Shown: positions 46,818 to 56,299, counted from the first letter of the stretch. The stretch: DNA of 64,000 nucleotides from a bacterium (GCA_040755755.1 JBFLZW010000006.1:62001-126000), one strand, 5' to 3'. The notes: generated from the sequence alone by a model not told the origin. Made by a program: numbers and translations.

Positions 46818-48281
46818 ATGAAAATTGGAAGATCGTCGCCTCTGGCTGACCGGATGCGGCCGCAATCCCTTGATGAATTTGTGGGGCAGGAGCATATTCT
46901 CGGCCCGGACAAACTGGTCCGCAAGGCCCTGGAAGAGGACCGGCTTCCATCGCTCATTCTCTGGGGACCGCCGGGCAGCGGGAAAACCACCCTGGCTATG
47001 GTCATTGCCCGGATGACTTCGGCCAATTTTGTTCCGTTCTCGGCCGTGCTTTCCGGAGTCAAGGAAGTCAAGGATATCCTGAAAGCTGCCGAAGGGGAGA
47101 AGAAGTATTACGGCAAGAAGACCATTCTGTTTGTCGATGAGATTCATCGCTTCAACAAGGCTCAGCAGGATGCCTTCTTGCACCATGTGGAAAACGGCAC
47201 CATCACCCTGATCGGGGCCACGACGGAAAACCCCTCCTTTCAGGTGATTCCAGCCCTGTTGTCCAGAACCACGGTCCTGGTTCTGCAGCAGCTTTCCGCG
47301 GAGGATATCCGGAAGCTGCTGAAGCGGGCACTGACTGATCCGGTGCGCGGGCTGGGCTCGGCAAATCTCGATATCGAAGAGGATGCCCTGGATTTTCTCA
47401 GCCACTCCTGTCATGGGGATGCCCGCACTGCACTCAATGCCCTCGAATCCAGCCTGGCCCTGCTTCCTCTAAAATCCCCTGCCGCAGCAGGAGGCAGGAC
47501 AATCACGCTGGCTATGGCCGAAGAGGCCCTGCAGCGAAAAGCCCTGCTCTATGACAAGACCGGTGAGGAGCACTATAATATCATCTCGGCTTTCATCAAG
47601 AGCATGCGGGGAAGCGATCCGGATGCGGCGGTGTACTGGCTGGCCCGGATGCTGGAGGCGGGCGAGGATCCCCTGTTCGTTGCCAGGCGGATGATCATCT
47701 TTGCCTCTGAGGATATCGGCAATGCCGACCCCCAGGCCCTCCAGGTGGCGGTTTCGGCCAAGGATGCCTTTCATTTTGTCGGCCTGCCGGAAGGCTGGAT
47801 TCCCCTGGCTCAGGCAGCCACGTATCTGGCCAGCGCCCCCAAGAGCAATGCCTCCTATATGGCTTACCGGAAGGCCAAAGAGGATGTAACCGGCTACGGC
47901 CCGCTGCCGGTGCCTCTGCACCTTCGCAATGCTCCGACCGGATTGATGAAAAAGCTGGGCTATGGTCAAGGGTATCAATATCCACATGATGCCAGAGAAG
48001 GGTTTGTGGCCGATAATTATTTGCCCGACCAACTGCGGGAGAAAAGGTATTACTTTCCTTCCGATCGCGGCTATGAGGGGCTGATCAGCCAGCATCTGGC
48101 CAGGCTCCGGAAAATGAAGGAGGAGCGGCAGAGCAGGGCGGGGGAGGGGAAGGAAGAAGCGGCACCGGAAGAGCTGGAACCGAAGGAAGCGCAAGACCGG
48201 GATGTCCGGGCTGAAGAGGGCAGGGGAGAGGATGCCCCCTGGGAAGACTCCGGGGAAGAAGAGGATGAAGGCTCCACGTGA
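46818..48281 (+). CDS. rarA: Replication-associated recombination protein A (RarA/MgsA), AAA+ ATPase
   Basis: Acts at stalled replication forks in other bacteria. PLADRMRPQSLDEFVGQEH is the family start. Walker A GPPGSGKTT lies near residues 50-58, Walker B is LFVDEIHRFNKAQQDAF, and LIGATTENPSF is sensor 1. The C-terminal MgsA-like helical domain contains YRKAKEDV. A ~50-residue acidic tail (EEAAPEELEPKEAQDRDV) is extra. ATG at 46818 has GAGG at a good distance. The first 15 codons exist as a second copy at 45871. Confidence 0.94.
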   Translation: MKIGRSSPLADRMRPQSLDEFVGQEHILGPDKLVRKALEEDRLPSLILWGPPGSGKTTLAMVIARMTSANFVPFSAVLSGVKEVKDILKAAEGEKKYYGKKTILFVDEIHRFNKAQQDAFLHHVENGTITLIGATTENPSFQVIPALLSRTTVLVLQQLSAEDIRKLLKRALTDPVRGLGSANLDIEEDALDFLSHSCHGDARTALNALESSLALLPLKSPAAAGGRTITLAMAEEALQRKALLYDKTGEEHYNIISAFIKSMRGSDPDAAVYWLARMLEAGEDPLFVARRMIIFASEDIGNADPQALQVAVSAKDAFHFVGLPEGWIPLAQAATYLASAPKSNASYMAYRKAKEDVTGYGPLPVPLHLRNAPTGLMKKLGYGQGYQYPHDAREGFVADNYLPDQLREKRYYFPSDRGYEGLISQHLARLRKMKEERQSRAGEGKEEAAPEELEPKEAQDRDVRAEEGRGEDAPWEDSGEEEDEGST

Positions 48282-48313
48282 AGAATAGTTAAGGAAAAAG
48301 GATTGGGGGGAAG

Positions 48314-49327
48314 ATGGACCGCCAGCCAGGGAGCGGCATGGTCAGCAGGTTGAGTCTATGGTCAGGCTTTACTTTTGTGGCCGTTGTGCCTCTGATGCTC
48401 CTTATGCTCCTTGCGGTTATCCGGCAGACGGGGGCCGAGGTGATAGCCCTTTCTTCAGAAAAGGAAAAAATCCTGGCCTTTGCCGATCACCTTTTTGAAA
48501 CCGGCGAATATTACCGGGCCATCACCGAATATTCCCGTTTCCTGTTCTTTTTCCCGGATGATCCGCTCATCAAGCTGGTTCGTTTAAAGGTTGCCTATGC
48601 CTACCAGAAGGGAGAGCAGTGGGAGGATGCAGGCAAACAGTTTGAAATCCTGTGCCGGGATTATCAGGGACAGGATATCGGCAGGGAAGCCTGTTTTCAA
48701 TCCGCCGAGACCCTGCGGCTGGGAGGGCATAACCGGCAGGCCATCACCCGGTACCGGCAGTTCATGGAGGCCTATCCTGAAGATGATGATCGGGTGAGTC
48801 TGGCCTTTTTCAGGACCGGCTGCCTTCACCTGGAGCTTCAGGAATGGCAGGAAGCGGCTTCAGCCTTCTCCGCAGTCAAATCGGACAGCCGGCTCTTCAC
48901 CGAGGCAGCATATCTTGGCCGGGAAGCCAGGCGGCTGGCCGCTCTCCCCTTGAAAAAACCTGTCCTGGCCGGTATTCTGTCCGCGGCCATCCCCGGTGCC
49001 GGGCAGATATATGCCAGGCGCTACCGGGACGGTGCCACTGCTCTTTTAGTCAATGGAGGCTTCATCTGGGGTGCAGCCGAGGCCTTCGATCAGAACCAGC
49101 ATGGGCTGGGGAGCATCCTCCTGGTCATGGAATTCGGCTGGTATGCAGGCAATATCTACAGCGCCATCAACAGCACCGCAAAGCTCAATCAGCGCACCCT
49201 GGAGAAAAATCTCGCTCCTCTGCTGGAGCGATGCTCCTTCTCCCTCGGCATCAGGGAAAGCACGTTGGTTCATAAGCAGCTAACCGGGGTTGAAAAGTAT
49301 CGATTAAGTTTCGATTTTCGGTTCTGA
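48314..49327 (+). CDS. TPR membrane protein (DUF5683-like C-terminal)
   Basis: After an N-terminal hydrophobic stretch (FVAVVPLMLLMLLAVI) come several TPR-like helices (GEYYRAITEYSRFLFFFPDD, HNRQAITRYRQFMEAYPED). The last ~130 residues carry the membrane-associated AAIPGAGQIYARRYRDG and FGWYAGNIYSAINS of DUF5683-type proteins. Probably anchored in the inner membrane with the repeats outside. Begins 33 nt after rarA. Confidence 0.8.
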   Translation: MDRQPGSGMVSRLSLWSGFTFVAVVPLMLLMLLAVIRQTGAEVIALSSEKEKILAFADHLFETGEYYRAITEYSRFLFFFPDDPLIKLVRLKVAYAYQKGEQWEDAGKQFEILCRDYQGQDIGREACFQSAETLRLGGHNRQAITRYRQFMEAYPEDDDRVSLAFFRTGCLHLELQEWQEAASAFSAVKSDSRLFTEAAYLGREARRLAALPLKKPVLAGILSAAIPGAGQIYARRYRDGATALLVNGGFIWGAAEAFDQNQHGLGSILLVMEFGWYAGNIYSAINSTAKLNQRTLEKNLAPLLERCSFSLGIRESTLVHKQLTGVEKYRLSFDFRF

Positions 49328-49487
49328 TTTTGCATTTTTTTTCGACATCCGCTGCCGGGCATGCATAATGGAATTGGCCGCAAGTCGTCCATTAGGTTGA
49401 GAATGCCGATGAGAACAGAGAAAAAGCTGAAGCTCGATAACAACAATTATAGAAGAAGCGGGGGGCCCACTAGAGGGGGTGTTAACC

Positions 49488-49604
49488 ATGATAGCCAGAA
49501 TTAAAGAATTGGAAACTTACGAGAGGGTTGTTTGGGGAATCTGTGGATCCTTTACCCTTTTGATACTGGTATTGATCTTGTTGAACGCATTAACAGCACA
49601 CTAA
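49488..49604 (+). CDS. 38-residue membrane peptide
   Basis: ATG at 49488 with AGGGGGTG six nt upstream, 38 codons, stop at 49602-49604. It starts MIARIKELETYERVVWG, and a hydrophobic helix (SFTLLILVLILLNALT) reaches the end. It is too short for a family call, but the ribosome site and single clean helix support a real gene. A strong hairpin follows. Confidence 0.65.
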   Translation: MIARIKELETYERVVWGICGSFTLLILVLILLNALTAH

Positions 49605-49618
49605 GCCGAATGGGAGAC

Positions 49619-49658
49619 CAGGGGCCTCACCAATCCTGAGAGGGTGGTGAGGCCCCTG
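49619..49658. terminator. 13-bp GC-rich hairpin between converging genes
   Basis: CAGGGGCCTCACC (49619-49631) pairs with GGTGAGGCCCCTG (49646-49658). Lies after the small membrane peptide gene and 75 nt after the end of phoU on the minus strand. It could end both transcripts; the T run is weak. Confidence 0.6.
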
Positions 49659-49670
49659 CTGTTTGTGGCT

Positions 49671-49705
49671 ATCAGTGGTCAGTGATCAGTGCTCAGTGGT
49701 CAGAA
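49671..49705. repeat. TCAGTGGTCAGTGATCAGTG dispersed repeat
   Basis: Tandem CAGTG(A/G)TCAGTG units of a type seen commonly in dispersed repeats. It lies just before the phoU stop. Confidence 0.5.
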
Positions 49706-49733
49706 GAGAGAACTGATAACTGAAAACTTCCTT

Positions 49734-50426
49734 TTACGGGGCAGTGGATTTGTTCATTTGTGGTTTATACTCCTCCGTTTTATGCCTGCTGATCTCACCA
49801 TCGACCATATAGATTACATCTTCGGCAATATTGGTAGCATGATCGGCTATCCGCTCCAGGTGGCGGGAGACCGAGAGAAGGTGAATCAGGGACTCCACTT
49901 CTTCAGGATGGCGATTGATGCCAGCCTGGACTTGGCTATACATCTCACGGTTGATGGCGTCCACCTCGTCGTCTGAGGCGCAGACCTCACGGGCCAGTTG
50001 AGAATCCATATTAACCAGGGCATCCAGGCTCTGCCTGAGCATTAATTGGGCTTTCTCAGCCATACCGGCAAGATCAAACGGGATATTCACCTTTGACTGT
50101 GCGGCTAAAAAGGTAGCCCGCTCGGCAATGTTAACGGCAAGGTCACCAATCCGTTCCAGGTCATTATTAATTTTCAGGACAGCCACAATAAACCGCAGGT
50201 CGATAGCTACCGGCTGATAGAGAGCGAGCACTTTCAGACATTCCTCTTCCACATCCACTTCAGTATGGTCGATTTTCAGGTCATTTTCGATCACGCTCAC
50301 GGCCAGTTTTGTATTTCTCTGTTCGATGGACTTGACGGCTTTTTGAACGCTCTCCTCAACCAACGTGCTGAGGGATAATAGGTTACGTTTCAGCTTTTCG
50401 ATTTCTCGCTGCAAATGTTGAGGCAT
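49734..50426 (-). CDS. phoU: Phosphate-transport regulator PhoU
   Basis: Two three-helix bundles with the metal-binding signatures DLERIGDLAVNIAE and HLERIADHATNIAEDV. Starts MPQHLQREIEKLKRNLLSLS. PhoU couples the Pst phosphate transporter to PhoR signalling, but no pst or phoB/R gene is in the window. Length 230 is normal. Confidence 0.95.
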   Translation of the reverse strand: MPQHLQREIEKLKRNLLSLSTLVEESVQKAVKSIEQRNTKLAVSVIENDLKIDHTEVDVEEECLKVLALYQPVAIDLRFIVAVLKINNDLERIGDLAVNIAERATFLAAQSKVNIPFDLAGMAEKAQLMLRQSLDALVNMDSQLAREVCASDDEVDAINREMYSQVQAGINRHPEEVESLIHLLSVSRHLERIADHATNIAEDVIYMVDGEISRHKTEEYKPQMNKSTAP

Positions 50427-50620
50427 ATGACTTTCTTTTCCTCCTTATCCGAAAATGGTCGGCAGTATATCGCCTTGTCATTCCTCAGTAGTCAAAATAT
50501 AGCATAATATATGCCAAAACTCCAGGGGGAGTAAATCTGACCGGCGTGCCCGACCTAAGCCGTGCTTTCATCTTCCTGCCGCCCTGTGAGGATACAAACT
50601 GGATAAGGCTCGGTAAGAAT

Positions 50621-50782
50621 TTAATTGAGCGGAGAAAATTCACTTTTGGGTGCTCCGCAGACAGGGCATACCCATTCATCAGGCAGATCTTTAAAGGCTG
50701 TTCCGGGACCGATACCACCATCAGGGTCTCCATCAGCCGGGTCATAAATGTATCCACATACGTCACAGACATACTTTCCCAT
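50621..50782 (-). CDS. Rubredoxin
   Basis: 53 residues: [20 protein letters not shown], then [11 protein letters not shown]. The two CxxC pairs bind one Fe. Start at 50782 has GGGAG; the open frame extends 33 codons upstream but this part is not rubredoxin. An electron donor to rubrerythrin, encoded just upstream, in oxidative-stress defence. Confidence 0.93.
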   Translation of the reverse strand: MGKYVCDVCGYIYDPADGDPDGGIGPGTAFKDLPDEWVCPVCGAPKSEFSPLN

Positions 50783-50885
50783 ATGTTTTGACTCCCGTTC
50801 CTGACCGCTTGATCTTAAGGTCTTATCTTCTCGAATGATCTCATTGTCGAGCGGAAAAAGGTGATTGCTGCTTTTCGGCATAAAT

Positions 50886-50920
50886 CACAAAAGAGCATGC
50901 AGAAAAATTTCTGCATGCTC
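50886..50920 (-). terminator. Terminator after rubrerythrin
   Basis: GAGCATGCAGAAA (50893-50905) pairs with TTTCTGCATGCTC (50908-50920), 13 bp, followed on the minus strand by TTTTGTG. It lies between rubrerythrin and rubredoxin. Confidence 0.75.
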
Positions 50921-50941
50921 ATGTTCAGGATATGTACATGG

Positions 50942-51517
50942 CTACCAGTTCTCCGCCAGCACCTCAAAATACCCTTGAGGATGAGCGCAGGCCGGGCAGG
51001 AGTCTGGTGATTCCACTCCCCGATGAAGATAACCGCAATTGCGGCATCGCCAGACAATAGCTTCTTTCTTTTTAAAGACCGTACCTGCCTCGATATTGGC
51101 CAGGAGGCCAAGGTATCGCTTCTCGTGCTGTTTTTCAGCTACAGCAACAGCCTCGAATATTTTGGCAATGCTCGCAAGACCTTCATCCTGGGCTATCCTG
51201 GCAAATGATGGATACATCACCTCCCACTCATGATGCTCTCCCTGAGCAGCGGCTTTCAGAGCTTCGGCAGTTGTGCTGATGATGCCAGCCGGAAATGCGG
51301 CCTGAATTTCGACATCCCCTCCCTCAAGCAGTTTGAAGAAACGTTTGGCATGTTCCTTCTCCTGGTTGGCGGTTTCCTCGAATATATCCGCGATCTGGAT
51401 ATAGCCCTCTTTTCTGGCTTGGCTGGCAAAGTAGGTATAGCGGTTCCTGGCCTGTGATTCTCCGGCAAAGGCAGTCAAAATATTTCTTTCTGTTTTCAGA
51501 CCCTTCAGACTCATCAT
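50942..51517 (-). CDS. Rubrerythrin
   Basis: A diiron peroxidase of anaerobes: ExxH pairs in the four-helix bundle (ESQARNRYTYF, EETANQEKEHAKRFF, EHHEWEVMYP, EAVAVAEKQHEKRY) and a C-terminal rubredoxin-like domain (CRNCGYLHRG, CPACAHPQGYF). It reduces hydrogen peroxide and takes electrons from rubredoxin. AAGGAGGAG precedes the ATG. Confidence 0.95.
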   Translation of the reverse strand: MMSLKGLKTERNILTAFAGESQARNRYTYFASQARKEGYIQIADIFEETANQEKEHAKRFFKLLEGGDVEIQAAFPAGIISTTAEALKAAAQGEHHEWEVMYPSFARIAQDEGLASIAKIFEAVAVAEKQHEKRYLGLLANIEAGTVFKKKEAIVWRCRNCGYLHRGVESPDSCPACAHPQGYFEVLAENW

Positions 51518-52051
51518 TACTCCTCCTTGATTAAGGTGTGGTAGAAAGCTGGCAGAGAGATTAAAAAAGAGTATAATAATTTCAAACTATTTTCCTGTCA
51601 AGCAATTTCCAGACACTGATGCGGACCGCGTTTTTCCCCTTTACTCAAAGGGGAAAGAAGAGGGATTTCGGATTATGCCAGAGGACCTTGGGGAACAAGG
51701 TCCCTGACCCCAGGATTATCTATACGCTTAAAAAAGCGCAAGGAGGACGGACCCAAGGCCAGGGACCCTGTTAATACACGATAACCATCAGGTTTATTTC
51801 GATCCTCGACCCGCGCCCGCCAGGGCCAAGATGCTAACCCGCTATTGTGGAGCTCTGGAGCATGAAAGGTTAACCACAAGGAGTATCTCTTTTTAATTCG
51901 GCATAAAACCAGGAAAGAATCGGGAGTATCACTTTGAATTTTTTACTAACCGGCAATATTTACTAGTTTATATTTTATTGCTCAGGCACAAAGGCACAGC
52001 GGGGCAAAGAAGATAAACTGATCACTGACCACTTCCCTCCCGCAAGAGCCG
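51518..52051. repeat. Gap with hairpin and dispersed repeat
   Basis: GGACCTTG (51683-51690) and CAAGGTCC (51696-51703) form a hairpin. CAGGCACAAAGGCACAGCGG (51983-52002 and beyond) is a copy of the repeat at 9.9 kb. No gene is supported. Confidence 0.5.
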
Positions 52052-52948
52052 TCACTGAGCTGCAACCGGCGACCTGTCACCCTCCCTCCGGCTCAGATTC
52101 TCCTTTGCCGGACCGGGGAGCATGAGGGGCGTCTTGCCCAGGGTTTGAAGTTTGGCATGGCCGAGAGAATTATACGGCAAAAGGGCATATTCTTTGATGC
52201 TCAATTTCCGGAACAGGACAGACATTGACTGGCGGGCTTCATTCGTGGTCGTGATGCCGGGAACAAGGGGGATGCGGGGAATCATCTTTTCAGGACAGAG
52301 GCTCATGAGCATAGTCAGATTGTCCAGAATCTGCTCATTGCCTTGCCCGGTATAGAGGCGGTGGAGATCAGGGTGAACCAGTTTGACGTCAAAATAAATA
52401 AGATCGAGGAATTCAAGGATGGTTTTCTGAAATTCAGCTCCTGAGAAAAGTCCATTGGTTTCAATAGCCGTGTGAACCCCATCCTTTTTCAGCATTCGGA
52501 GGAGGATCGAGATATAATCCATGTGAAGTGTAGGTTCCCCTCCCGATAAAGTGACGCCTCCATCCAAACCACGGAATAATTGCTGATCCTGGAGTACCAG
52601 TTCAAGGATCTGTTCAGGCGAGTAATAAGTGCCAATGCGCTGCAAGCTCAGTCCGGTGCAAACTTCCGTGCATCGACCGCACCGGATGCACCGCTCCCGG
52701 TCTATCCGGGCAGGATTATCCAGGCTGCAGGCTTTAGTTGGACAAACATCCACACAATCCCCGCACAAAAGGCATTTGGATGGGTAAAAACCGATTTCCA
52801 TGTCCGGATCAATGGCTTCCGGATTATGGCACCACAAACAGTTCAACTGGCAGCCTTTGAAAAAGATCGTGGTTCGAATGCCCGAACTACCGGCTAGAGC
52901 ATGTCTTTTAATATCGATGACCAATGGACGGTTCACTATGCACCTCAA
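52052..52948 (-). CDS. Glycyl-radical-enzyme activase-type radical SAM protein
   Basis: A PflA-like radical SAM protein. The SAM-cluster motif is CQLNCLWCHNP; two extra 4Fe-4S clusters are CLLCGDCVDVCP and CIRCGRCTEVC, and GGVTLSGGEPTLH is the SAM-binding GGE motif. Such proteins make the glycyl radical on a partner enzyme, but no glycyl-radical enzyme gene is present nearby. The frame opens at a TTG (52948); a GTG at 52936 with GAGGTG just upstream is an alternative start. Probably co-transcribed with the SCP2 gene, 22 nt upstream. Confidence 0.9.
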   Translation of the reverse strand: MRCIVNRPLVIDIKRHALAGSSGIRTTIFFKGCQLNCLWCHNPEAIDPDMEIGFYPSKCLLCGDCVDVCPTKACSLDNPARIDRERCIRCGRCTEVCTGLSLQRIGTYYSPEQILELVLQDQQLFRGLDGGVTLSGGEPTLHMDYISILLRMLKKDGVHTAIETNGLFSGAEFQKTILEFLDLIYFDVKLVHPDLHRLYTGQGNEQILDNLTMLMSLCPEKMIPRIPLVPGITTTNEARQSMSVLFRKLSIKEYALLPYNSLGHAKLQTLGKTPLMLPGPAKENLSRREGDRSPVAAQ

Positions 52949-52970
52949 CAGGTAAAAAGGGTTGATCCGG

Positions 52971-53432
52971 CTACTGAGGCAGATCTTCGTTCAGAGCCAA
53001 TTGAATGTGATCAGTTAAGAATCCCAGCTTATAAAAATAATTCGGATTTCCTTGAAGAGCCACTGCATTGTCATGGAGAGTTTTTAAGATGTCTTTCCTG
53101 GGTGAACACAATGAATTCATGATACCCTGGTTATCTTTGAAGGTTATGGTGATATCAGCCTCAGGAGAAACGGCCTCTTCAATTATCAGCCCGTCATCGT
53201 CAAAGGTAGCCAGAAAAGCCACCTGATTCTCCTTGCTCATGAATTGGTACTTCCCGGTAAAACCCTGAATATTTTTCCGAAAATCAGGGCTGACCTGAGA
53301 AAGCAGATCCATCACTTGGAAGAGAACCTCCGGAAAGGTCTCATCCGATTCTCCAGCCATGCATTGCTGATATTTTTTCTTTGCCTTCCGAAATTGCCAC
53401 CGCTGCACCTGCCTTTGGATCCAGGTACCCAT
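52971..53432 (-). CDS. SCP2 sterol-transfer-like protein
   Basis: About 153 residues. The second half (FMSKENQVAFLATFDDDGLI, DITITFKDNQGIMNSL, NPNYFYKLGFLTDHI) matches the SCP2 lipid-binding fold. Start at 53432 chosen since AGGGAGAGG lies 5 nt upstream; the frame opens 10 codons earlier. It precedes the radical SAM activase gene in the same direction, with unknown connection. Confidence 0.7.
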   Translation of the reverse strand: MGTWIQRQVQRWQFRKAKKKYQQCMAGESDETFPEVLFQVMDLLSQVSPDFRKNIQGFTGKYQFMSKENQVAFLATFDDDGLIIEEAVSPEADITITFKDNQGIMNSLCSPRKDILKTLHDNAVALQGNPNYFYKLGFLTDHIQLALNEDLPQ

Positions 53433-54019
53433 CTTGTCCTCTCCCTCCACTTTTTTCATCAAGAAATAGCCGTATCTTCAAGAGATACGAAGGAGCATAA
53501 GGCACTCCCTTCAGTTCATGGAATCCTCCCGTGCTGCTGGGGAAATTACGTTCATTCGTCCACATCCTGAGTCGAATAATAAGTTTAGTTCAAAAGGAAA
53601 GTTAGCATGCGGTTTACTGAAAGAGAAAGATAATTGCAGGTTCGTTTGCTGCTCATGACTACTGAAGAGAACCCCTTTTCGGCTGACATCCCTGGATGTT
53701 ATCCGAATCATCCCCTGTATCTCCTCAATAGGGTGATTGACCGTGATTTGTGATTAAGGAAACAATGATAAGCTCTATATCGGTGAATATACTAAAAACC
53801 CGGGGGCAAGGCAAGAGAAATTTTTATCAACTACATTTGAAAGTACGCAACTACACGCTCCGTCTCTTTTCCGTTAAGGGCAATCTGTATCTCTGGAGGG
53901 ACGGTCTCTGACACAGGGGCTCCCTGCTGTGGCCGCCCGAATGGGGCAGGCAAGGGGCCTGCCCCTCCAATGTCATTGCCTGTTTTGGAACACGGGAATG
54001 TCTTCTTTATCTGCACTCT
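53433..54019. other. Gap downstream of htpG
   Basis: No gene. A GC-rich hairpin, GGGGCAGG (53943-53950) and CCTGCCCC (53958-53965), lies 55 nt after the htpG stop and may act as a weak terminator (no T run). Confidence 0.4.
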
Positions 54020-55903
54020 TTATTTAACGGCCCGCTCCAGAATATGGTACATCCGATCCACCATATTTCTGGGCTCAGCGAGGAGACCGGCGGCAATCAG
54101 GGCGTTATCGAAGATCTGCTCCCCGATGGTTTTGGCAAACTCCGCATCCTGCGTCCGCAGGGTGTCCAGGCCGCGAATCAGAGGATGGCGGGGATTGATT
54201 TCCATGGTCAGAGGGGAAGGCCCTTCACCAAGGTTTCTATCCATGACCTGCATGACCCTTCGCATGGCGCTGCTCATGCTGCTGTCAGGATTGACCACAA
54301 TGGCCGGGCTTTCCACCAGGCGGTGGGACTCGATGACCTCCTTGACCCGGTTGCCCAGAATATCCTTGAGCCAACTGGTAAGGGATTTGATCTGGTCAGT
54401 GCTCAGGGATTCCCTGAATTTCGGCTCCTCCGCTTTTTCTTCCTTTTTCCCTGATTCCGGCAGCTCCAGATTGGCCTGATCGGCAGAAAGCAGCTTTTTG
54501 CCATCGAATTCGTGCAGGTTGCTCATAACGAAGTCATCAATAGGATCATGGGTATATATGACCTCAAGATCACGGCTCCGGAAAGTCTCCAGGTAAGGGC
54601 CAGACTCGATGACCTCCCGCGAAGGACCGTTGAAGTAATAGATGACCTTCTGCCCCTCCTTCATCCGCTCGACATATTCAGCCAGAGAGGTCAGTTTGCC
54701 CTTGTCGGTCCTGGATGACTCGAAGCGCAGCAGTCTGGCAATATCTTTCTGGTGGGTGAAGTCATTGACGATTCCCTCTTTCAGGAATATTCCAAAGGTG
54801 TTCCAGAAGCCGGTGTATTTTTCCGGATTCTGTTTGGCTTCATCTTCCAGATACTTGATGAACCGGCCGCTGATCACCTGGTTGATCTTTCTGACAATGG
54901 TACTATCCTGCAGGGTCTCCCGCGAAATATTCAGGGGCAGGTCCTCACTGTCGATAACTCCCCGCAGGAACCTCATCCATTCCGGCAGGAGCCCTTCCGG
55001 GTGTTTGGCGATCAGCACCTTGCGGCAGTAGAGGTCCACGCCGGGCTCCATTCTGCCAAAGCCGAACCGCTCAAGATTCTCTTTGGGAACAAACAGGAGT
55101 GCCTTGATGGCCAGCGGGGCATCGGCACTGAAATGCAGATAGTACGAAGGATCGTCGAAGGCATTGGCCACGAACCGGTAAAACTCGGCGTACTCCTCCT
55201 CTTTAATCTCGCTCTTGTTGCGGGTCCAGATAGCCTGGATGGTGTTGACCTTCTCCCCCTTGACCAGAATGGGGAAGGGGACGAAGTTCGAGTAGCGCTT
55301 GATGACCCGTTTGATGGTTTCCGGATCGGCGAATTCGCGGGCATCTTCCTTCAGCTCAAGGATGATCTTGGTCCCCCGGCGAACCCCTTCCAGCGGTGCT
55401 ATGGTGTAGGTGCCAGATCCGTCACTGACCCACTCCCATCCCTGGTCGTCCATCCGAAAGCTCCGGGTCTGAACCCTTACCCGGTCAGCCACCATAAAGG
55501 CGGAGTAGAAGCCGACACCGAACTGGCCGATCAGGTTGATATCCTCGCGGGCCGCTTCAGCCAGTTGGGCCAGAAAGCTCTGGGACCCGGAGTGGGCGAT
55601 CGAGCCAAGGTTAGCCACCAGCTCATCGCGGGTCATGCCGATACCGGTATCGATAATGGTCAGGGTACGGGCCTTTTCATCCGTGTTGATCAGAATCTCC
55701 AGGGAAAGGTGCCCGTCGAAAACTTCCTTGTGAATCAGACTCTCATGCCGGAACTTTTCGAGAGCATCAACCGCATTGGATACCAGCTCGCGGACGAAAA
55801 TTTCACGGTCCGTATACAGAGAGTGGATAACAATGTCCAGGACCTTTTTTACCTCGGCCTGGAATTGAAAGGTTTCAGCAGTAATTGTTCCTTCATTTGG
55901 CAT
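54020..55903 (-). CDS. htpG: Hsp90-family chaperone HtpG
   Basis: ATP-dependent chaperone. The GHKL ATPase is clear: ELVSNAVDALEKFRH, IIDTGIGMTRDEL, LGSIAHSGSQSF and GQFGVGFYSAFMV. ATG at 55903 (MPNEGTITAETFQF) has AGGAGG upstream; a TTG 13 codons earlier is not favoured. About 627 residues, normal. It follows the dnaK-grpE-cbpA-cbpM genes in the same direction, so it is probably part of one heat-shock regulon. Confidence 0.95.
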   Translation of the reverse strand: MPNEGTITAETFQFQAEVKKVLDIVIHSLYTDREIFVRELVSNAVDALEKFRHESLIHKEVFDGHLSLEILINTDEKARTLTIIDTGIGMTRDELVANLGSIAHSGSQSFLAQLAEAAREDINLIGQFGVGFYSAFMVADRVRVQTRSFRMDDQGWEWVSDGSGTYTIAPLEGVRRGTKIILELKEDAREFADPETIKRVIKRYSNFVPFPILVKGEKVNTIQAIWTRNKSEIKEEEYAEFYRFVANAFDDPSYYLHFSADAPLAIKALLFVPKENLERFGFGRMEPGVDLYCRKVLIAKHPEGLLPEWMRFLRGVIDSEDLPLNISRETLQDSTIVRKINQVISGRFIKYLEDEAKQNPEKYTGFWNTFGIFLKEGIVNDFTHQKDIARLLRFESSRTDKGKLTSLAEYVERMKEGQKVIYYFNGPSREVIESGPYLETFRSRDLEVIYTHDPIDDFVMSNLHEFDGKKLLSADQANLELPESGKKEEKAEEPKFRESLSTDQIKSLTSWLKDILGNRVKEVIESHRLVESPAIVVNPDSSMSSAMRRVMQVMDRNLGEGPSPLTMEINPRHPLIRGLDTLRTQDAEFAKTIGEQIFDNALIAAGLLAEPRNMVDRMYHILERAVK

Positions 55904-55966
55904 GGGTAAGTGAACCTCCTTTATTTTATTTTGATTGCTCAATACACGGCGCGCTCAATTGCTCCC

Positions 55967-56287
55967 TCACCTTCGCAGCCGGTCCAGTTCTCTTTTCAGC
56001 TCCTCGATCTGGTCGAGAAGGTCGAGGATGATTCCCGCGGAAGCCAGATTCACTCCCATGTCCCGGCGCAGCCGGAGGATGCGGCAGATGCGAAGGACTG
56101 CATCGTCGGTGAACAGGGGTTCGGGCCGCTGCGTTGCCGGCTCGATAAGTCCAAGGGAAAAAAATCGGTCGATAAGGTCCGGGTGCAGTCCGGCCATATT
56201 GGCCAGATCGGACAGGCGAAACAGTCTTCCATCGGGAAGATCCGAATCCGAACAGCGGATCACAATTTCATAGCGATGCTCTCTCAT
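55967..56287 (-). CDS. CbpM/HspR-like MerR-type chaperone modulator
   Basis: 106 residues: FRLSDLANMAGLHPDLIDRF and GLIEP are the MerR-type winged-helix start. The rest is a coiled-coil (LLDQIEELKRELDRLRR). Such CbpM/HspR-like proteins bind the J-domain protein and/or repress the dnaK operon; which applies here is not decidable. Located 12 nt after cbpA. Confidence 0.82.
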   Translation of the reverse strand: MREHRYEIVIRCSDSDLPDGRLFRLSDLANMAGLHPDLIDRFFSLGLIEPATQRPEPLFTDDAVLRICRILRLRRDMGVNLASAGIILDLLDQIEELKRELDRLRR

Positions 56288-56299
56288 GGTCTTTCCCTC

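Noticed and set aside
54752-55909. A 385-codon open frame on the plus strand opposite htpG
   Set aside because: Shadow of the HtpG reading frame; product does not resemble any protein.
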